Below are positions 19,789 to 24,995 of a DNA stretch of 24,995 bases, one piece after another. The notes beneath the pieces are model-generated. The model did no database searches and was not told the origin of the DNA. It saw only the letters and a program-made list of their open reading frames with translations. Positions within the stretch are counted from its first letter, which is position 1; every line of letters starts with the position of its first letter. A program made the translations under genes and the position numbers. The DNA comes from Euglena gracilis (Eukaryota > Euglenozoa > Euglenophyceae > Euglenales > Euglenaceae): the NCBI GenBank assembly GCA_900893395.1, contig CAAHFI010967779.1:1-24995 (forward strand), written 5' to 3'.

Positions 19789-20104
19789 AATAACAACATC
19801 CCTTTGTGTGGACAAAGTTTGGCGGACATGCGTAAATAGCAAACGGGTAAACGGTAAAAGCAAATAAGGCGGACATGGCGTTTTTGTTGCAAATGGATTT
19901 TTGGTTTCAACAAGTTTGGCGGACATGGCGAAAACAGCAAATGGGTAACGGTAAAAGCAAAATCAGGCGGACATGGCGTTTTTGTGGCAAATGGATGAAT
20001 GGTTTTCAACAAGATTGGCAGACATGGCATTATATAGCGAACGGGTAAACGCTGAATGCAAAATAAAGAGGCAAATGGATAAATAGTTTTCAACAAGTTT
20101 GGCG

Positions 20105-20417
20105 CAGGGCGGTCCTTAAAGAAATAAAAAAAACAAAATTCTGCCGTCCCACACTCAATAAAAAATACAGGAAATGGGCAAAGAAATTTGGCATTCTTCG
20201 GCGAAACAGGCCGATATCAGGGGAAAAACTGATTATTGGCATCCTGTGACCATCGACCAATCCACCCAAATCCTCCAAAAAGTGTGTTTTTTTTGGACTT
20301 TTTAATTTTGGACCCCGTTCAAGTCCCAGTCCTGCCCTTGGTCGGCCCTTTGGCCGAAAGAGGGGCGGTGCTTAAGAAAATTAAAAAAAACTTTCCTGTC
20401 CCTTAAAGACTGCCCTG
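20105..20417. mobile_element. hAT-type MITE, unit 9 (313 bp)
   Basis: Ends and flanks are intact. Internal GGCGAAACAGGCC shortening. Confidence 0.8.
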
Positions 20418-20590
20418 GTTTAGCGGACATGGCGAAATGGCAAACGGTTAAATGGTGAAAATAAAAATTAGGAGGACATGGCGTTTGTTGCAAATCGATT
20501 TTTGGTTTTCAACAAGTTTGACATGGCGTATACAGTAAACGGGTAAACGGTAAAGCGGTGCGATACCAGACATGGCCTGTGTACAACAGT

Positions 20591-20984
20591 GGTTACCTCC
20601 GAGGCCTCCGCGGAGGCTCCTCGGAGGCTCCAAGGTAACCAGGCTCCGCGGAGGCTCCAAGGTAACCAGGCTCCGCGGAGCCTCCGCGGAGCCTAAGGTA
20701 ACCCCTCCGCGGAGGCTCAAGGTAACCAGGCTCCGAGGAGGCTCCGCGGAGGCTCCTCGGAGCCTAAGGTAACCAGGCTCCGCGGAGGCTAAGGTAACCA
20801 GGCTCCGCGGAGGCTCCAATAACCAGGCTCCGCGGAGGCTCAAGGAACCAGGCTCCGGGAGGCTCCAAGGTAACCAGGCTCCGCGGAGCCTCCTCGGAGC
20901 CTAAGGTACCGGGCTCCGCGGAGGCTCAAGGTAACCAGCTCCGAGGAGGCTCCGCGGAGCCTCCTCGGAGGCTAAGGTAACCAG
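20591..20984 (+). repeat. Module A, unit 10
   Basis: This copy is 394 bp. The opening palindrome lacks three bases of its left arm (CCGAGGCCTCCGCGG) and several GGTAACC motifs have lost bases. Confidence 0.92.
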
Positions 20985-21762
20985 TTTTGCCAGGGCATGT
21001 TGTTGAACATGGTAATAACGGGAATTTTGTTTTTTTTGTGTTATAAAGAGAAACGTTATTCAATGTCAAACATGGACAGATCATGATGGACAGATGCTCT
21101 TCAAACCTGTCAGAACCTGTCCATTTTCTGCCCATTTGCATAGAGGATGCAAAAAAAATTCACGTTCTGCCAGGTTCGGAAGCTGCCACTGGCGCAGTCG
21201 CCGTGTTTGACATTGAAGAAAGTTTCTCTTTATAACACAGAAAAAAACAAAAAAATAAATTCCCATTCAGTTGTATGTTCCAGCGGGATGACAATTTTAC
21301 GTACAATCTGGCCTCTGGATAATTTTGGTGTATTCTGGCAGAATAAATCCATTTTCGGTTTCGTTTTAAACTGTATGTTATCACTCAAAGTCCCTGTCCG
21401 TTTGCTGCCATTTGCACAGAGGGAAAATAATTCACGGACTAACTCACGGACTAATTCAACAGACTCACAGGTGTAACAAAAATTAACAGACTTCGGAAGG
21501 CAACATAGAGCGTAACGAAACGGAAAAATGAATTTATTCAGCCAGGATTTTACCTGAATTATCCAGACGCCAGAATTGTGCCTGAGCTTGTGATCCCATT
21601 GGGATTTGCCGCAACTTTTAATCCTGAATTGGACTAAAGAATCTTCAACCAGGTGAACGAACAGTCACGTGGGGGGAGGTGGTAGACAAACTACACGTCA
21701 GCATGGATGTAATGTTGCAAATAAGGCCAGGTGAAACCAAAGGTGTCCATTTGGCTGTGCCC

Positions 21763-21880
21763 GGGGGGAGGGGGGCGGGGGGAGGGGGAGGAGGGGTGCC
21801 TGCGGCCCCCTCCCCCCCCCTCCCCGGACCCCCTCCCCACCACCCTTCCCCCCTCCCCCCTACCCCCTCCCCCGCTCCCC
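21763..21880. repeat. G/C tract, unit 10 (118 bp)
   Basis: The core is altered to GGGGTGCCTGCGGCC and a GAGGAGG interruption weakens the stem. Confidence 0.9.
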
Positions 21881-22190
21881 AATAACAACATCCCTTTGTG
21901 TGACAAGTTTGGCGGACATGGCGTAAATAGCAAACGGGTAACGGTAAAAGCAAATAAGGCGGACATGGCGTTTTTGTTGCAAATGATTTTGGTTTCAACA
22001 GTTTGGCGGACATGGCGAAAACAGCAAATGGGTAAACGGTAAAAGCAAAATCAGGCGGACATGCGTTTTTGTGGCAAATGGATGAATGGTTTTCAACAAG
22101 ATTGGCAGACATGGCATTATATAGAGAACGGTAAACGCTGAATGCAAAATAAAGAGGCAAATGGATAAATAGTTTTCAACAAGTTTGGCG

Positions 22191-22505
22191 CAGGGCGGTC
22201 CTTAAAGAAATAAAAAAACAAAATTCTGCCGTCCACACTCAATAAAAAATACAGGAAAATGGGCAAAGAAATTGGCATTCTTCGGCGACAACAGGCCGAT
22301 ATCAGGGGAAAAACTGATTATTGGCATCCTGTGACCATCGACCAATCCACCCAAATCCTCCAAAAGTGTGTTTTTTTTGGACTTTTTAATTTTGGACCCC
22401 GTTCAAGTCCCAGTCCTGCCCTTGGTCGGGCCCTTTGGCCGCGAAGAGGGGCGGTGCTTAAGAAAATTAAAAAAAAAACTTTCCTGTCCCTTAAAGACTG
22501 CCCTG
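22191..22505. mobile_element. hAT-type MITE, unit 10 (315 bp)
   Basis: Ends and flanks are intact. Extra bases at GGTCGGGCCCTTTGGCCGCG disturb the internal hairpin. Confidence 0.8.
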
Positions 22506-22682
22506 GTTTAGCGGACATGGCGTAAATGGCAAACGGTTAAATGGTGAAATAAAAATTAGGAGGACATGGCGTTTTTGTTGCAAATCGATTTTTGGTTTTC
22601 AACAAAGTTTGGACATGGCGTATACAGTAAACGGGTAAACGGTAAAGCGGTGCGATACCAGACATGGCCTGTGTACAACAGT

Positions 22683-23077
22683 GGTTACCTCCGAGGAGCC
22701 TCCGCGGAGGCTCCTCGGAGGCTCCAAGGTAACCAGGCTCCGCGGAGGCTCCAAGTAACCAGGCTCCGGGAGCTCCGCGAGCCTAAGGTAACCCGGCTCC
22801 GCGGAGGCTCAAGGTAACCAGGCTCCGAGGAGGCTCCGCGGAGTCCTCGGAGCCTAAGGTAACCAGGCTCCGGAGGCTAAGGTAACCAGGCTCCGCGGAG
22901 GCTCAAGGTAACCAGGCTCCGCGGAGGCTCCAAGGTAACCAGGCTCCGCGGAGGCTCCAAGGTAACCAGGCTCCGCGGAGCCTCCTCGGAGCCTAAGGTA
23001 ACCGGCTCCGCGGAGGCTCAAGGTAACCAGGCTCCGAGGAGGCTCCGCGGAGCCTCCTCGGAGGCTAAGGTAACCAG
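22683..23077 (+). repeat. Module A, unit 11
   Basis: This copy is 395 bp, with losses in the first half and an intact closing palindrome. Confidence 0.93.
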
Positions 23078-23865
23078 TTTTGCCAGGGCATGTTTGTGAA
23101 CATGGTAATAACGGGAATTTTGTTTTTTTTGTGTTATAAAGAGAAACGTTATTCAATGTCAAACATGGACAGATCATGATGGACAGATGCTCTTCCAAAC
23201 CTGTCAGAACCTGTCCATTTTCTGCCCATTTGCATAGAGGATGCAAAAAAATTCACGTTCTGCCAGGTTCGGAAGCTGCCACTGGGCGCAGTCGCCGTGT
23301 TTGACATTGAAGAAAGTTTCTCTTTATAACACAGAAAAAAAACAAATAAATATTCCCATTCAGTTGTATGTTCCCAGCGGGATGACAATTTTACGTACAA
23401 TTCTGGCCTCTGGATAATTTTTGGTGTAATTCTGGCAGAATAAATCCATTTTCGGTTTCGTTTTAAACTGTATTTATCACTCAAAGTCCCTGTCCGTTTG
23501 CTGCCCATTTGCACAGAGGGGAAAATAATTCACGGACTAACTCACGGACTAATTCACAGACTCACAGGTGTAACAAAAAATTAACAGACTTCGGGAGGCA
23601 ACATAGAGCGTAAACGAAACGGAAAATGAATTTATTCAGCCAGGATTTTACCTGAATTATCCAGACGCCAGAATTGTGCCTGAGCTTGTGATCCCATTGG
23701 GATTTGCCGCAACTTTTAATCCTGAATTGGACTAAAGAATCTTCAACCAGGTGAACGAACAGTCACGTGGGGGGGAGGTGGTAGACAAACACTACGTCAG
23801 CATGGATGTGATGTTGCAAATAAAGGCCAGGTGAAACCCAAAGTGGTGTCCATTTGGCTGTGCCC

Positions 23866-24006
23866 GGGGGGGAGGGGGGCGGGGGGAGGGGGGGGGGGGA
23901 GGGGGAGGGGGGCCTGCGGCCCCCTCCCCCCCGCCCCCCCCCTCCCCCCCAGACCCCCTCCCCCACCCCCCTTCCCCCCTCCTCCCCCCCCCTCTCCCCG
24001 CTCCCC
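23866..24006. repeat. G/C tract, unit 11 (141 bp)
   Basis: Long copy. CCAGACCCC replaces the usual CCGGACCCC, and the right end reads CTCTCCCCGCTCCCC. Confidence 0.92.
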
Positions 24007-24317
24007 AATAAAACATCCCTTTGTGTGGACAAAGTTTGGCGGACATGGCGTAAATAGCAAACGGGTAAACGGTAAAAGCAAATAAGGCGGACATGGCGTT
24101 TTTGTTGCAAATGGATTTTGGTTTCAACAAGTTTGGCGGACATGCGAAACAGCAAATGGGTAAACGGTAAAAGCAAAATCAGGCGGACATGGCGTTTTTG
24201 TGGCAAATGGATGAATGGTTTTCAACAAGATTGGCAGACATGGCATTATATAGCGAACGGGAAACGCTGAATGCAAATAAGAGGCAAATGGATAAATAGT
24301 TTTTCAACAATTTGGCG

Positions 24318-24628
24318 CAGGGCGGTCCTTAAAGAAATAAAAAAACAAAATTCTTGCCGTCCCACACTCAATAAAAAATACAGGAAAATGGCAAAGAAAT
24401 TTGGCATTCTTCGGCGACAAACAGCCGAATCAGGGGGAAAAACTGATTATTGGCATCCTGTGACCATCGACCAATCCACCCAAATCCTCCAAAAGTGTTT
24501 TTTTTTGGACTTTTTAATTTTGGACCCCGTTCAAGTCCCCGTCCTGCCCTTGGTCGGCCCTTTGCCGAAGAGGGCGCGTGCTTAAGAAAATTAAAAAAAA
24601 ACTTTCCTGTCCCTTAAAGACTGCCCTG
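24318..24628. mobile_element. hAT-type MITE, unit 11 (311 bp)
   Basis: The left flank is ATTTGGCG because the G before TTTGG is lost. The right junction has an extra T (CCCTGTGTTTAGCG). Internal small losses are present. Confidence 0.77.
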
Positions 24629-24805
24629 TGTTTAGCGGACATGCGTAAATGGCAAACGGTTAAATGGTGAAAATAAAAATTAGGAGGACATGGCGTTTTT
24701 GTTGCAAATCGATTTTTTGGTTTTCAACAAGTTTGACATGGCGTATAGTACGCGGTAAACGGTAAAGCGGTCGGACGATACCAGACATGGCCTGTGTACA
24801 ACAGT

Positions 24806-24995
24806 GGTTACCTCGAGAGCCTCCGCGGAGGCTCCTCGGAGGCTCAAGGTAACCAGGCTCGCGAGGCTCCAAGGTAACCAGGCTCCGCGGAGCCTCCGCG
24901 GAGCCTAAGTAACCCGGCTCCGGACGGCCTCAAGGTAACCAGGCTCGAGGAGGCTCCGCGGAGGCTCCTCGGAGCCTAAGGTAACCAGGCTCCGC
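24806..24995 (+). repeat. Unit 12, partial stub at right edge
   Basis: Only the first 190 bp of module A are present: the opening palindrome and the first few subrepeats. They carry several base losses. The window ends inside a GGCTCCGC subrepeat, so the array continues beyond it. Confidence 0.93.

Larger units (their letters stand above)
18468..20590 (+). repeat. Unit 9 (2123 bp)
   Basis: Modules: A 18468-18868, B 18869-19657, G 19658-19788, D 19789-20104, M 20105-20417, D' 20418-20590. The first part of A is clean and three 27-bp subrepeats are present. Scattered one-base losses begin at about 18798 and continue to the right. Confidence 0.95.
20591..22682 (+). repeat. Unit 10 (2092 bp)
   Basis: Modules: A 20591-20984, B 20985-21762, G 21763-21880, D 21881-22190, M 22191-22505, D' 22506-22682. 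There are many single-base losses in A, B and D, some outside homopolymers, for example TGTGACAAGTTTGG at 21898 where central units read TGTGGACAAAGTTTGG. Confidence 0.95.
22683..24805 (+). repeat. Unit 11 (2123 bp)
   Basis: Modules: A 22683-23077, B 23078-23865, G 23866-24006, D 24007-24317, M 24318-24628, D' 24629-24805. Small errors cluster at both ends of the unit. The G tract (141 bp) equals unit 3 as the longest. Confidence 0.95.
1..24995 (+). repeat. 2.1-kb macrosatellite array, about 11.8 copies
   Basis: The whole window is one head-to-tail array. The anchor GATACCAGACATGG (diverged in the last copy) recurs at 1511, 3601, 5704, 7851, 9979, 12095, 14228, 16352, 18439, 20562, 22654 and 24777, giving spacings of 2087 to 2147 bp. 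Module order is always A (GC-rich palindromic subrepeats), B (twin hairpins), G (G/C tract), D (98-bp subrepeats), M (hAT-type insertion), D'. No copy is inverted and no unique sequence interrupts the array. All open frames are repeat-derived. The array runs off both ends of the window, so its true size is unknown. The family name and host lineage are not recognisable to me. Confidence 0.98.

Noticed and set aside
1-24995. rDNA intergenic spacer array
   Set aside because: No 18S, 5.8S, 28S or 5S sequence is recognisable and the array is never interrupted by a gene, although a spacer block longer than this window cannot be formally excluded.

Overview
The window is a single tandem array of a roughly 2.1-kb repeat unit. 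There are about 11.8 head-to-tail copies, all on the same strand: one partial copy at the left edge, eleven whole copies of 2,087 to 2,147 bp, and a 190-bp stub at the right edge. I find no protein-coding gene, rRNA or tRNA I can defend. This organisation, nested satellite repeats plus a non-autonomous DNA transposon of hAT type, points to a eukaryotic nuclear genome, from a satellite or macrosatellite block. I cannot place the lineage from the sequence.

Every unit has the same layout. I start each unit at its first GGTTACC. (A) About 405 bp of GC-rich, palindrome-filled 25-47 bp subrepeats carrying GGTAACC and CCGCGG. (B) About 789 bp of AT-richer sequence that folds as two adjacent imperfect hairpins with related loops. 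(G) A 111-141 bp tract that is almost pure G, then GGCCTGCGGCC, then almost pure C. (D) About 318 bp holding three ~98-bp subrepeats, each made of two related ~49-bp halves. (M) A 316-bp insertion with CAGGG...CCCTG ends and an 8-bp target duplication. (D') 176 bp holding the rest of the D subrepeats.

In the central units (3 to 8) these modules have nearly constant lengths, and almost all size variation comes from the G tract. The exceptions are a missing 27-bp subrepeat in unit 8, a small rearrangement in module B of unit 3, and a few bases in poly-A runs. The M insertion is in all twelve copies that reach it, at the same place and with the same target duplication, so it went in before the array amplified.

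Units 0 to 2 and 9 to 12 differ from the centre mainly by scattered one-base losses. This gradient looks like poorly polished long-read sequence near contig ends rather than biology. The best leads are the nested architecture, the dateable hAT-type MITE, the hypervariable G/C hairpin tract and the twin-hairpin B module. No function is shown for any of them.
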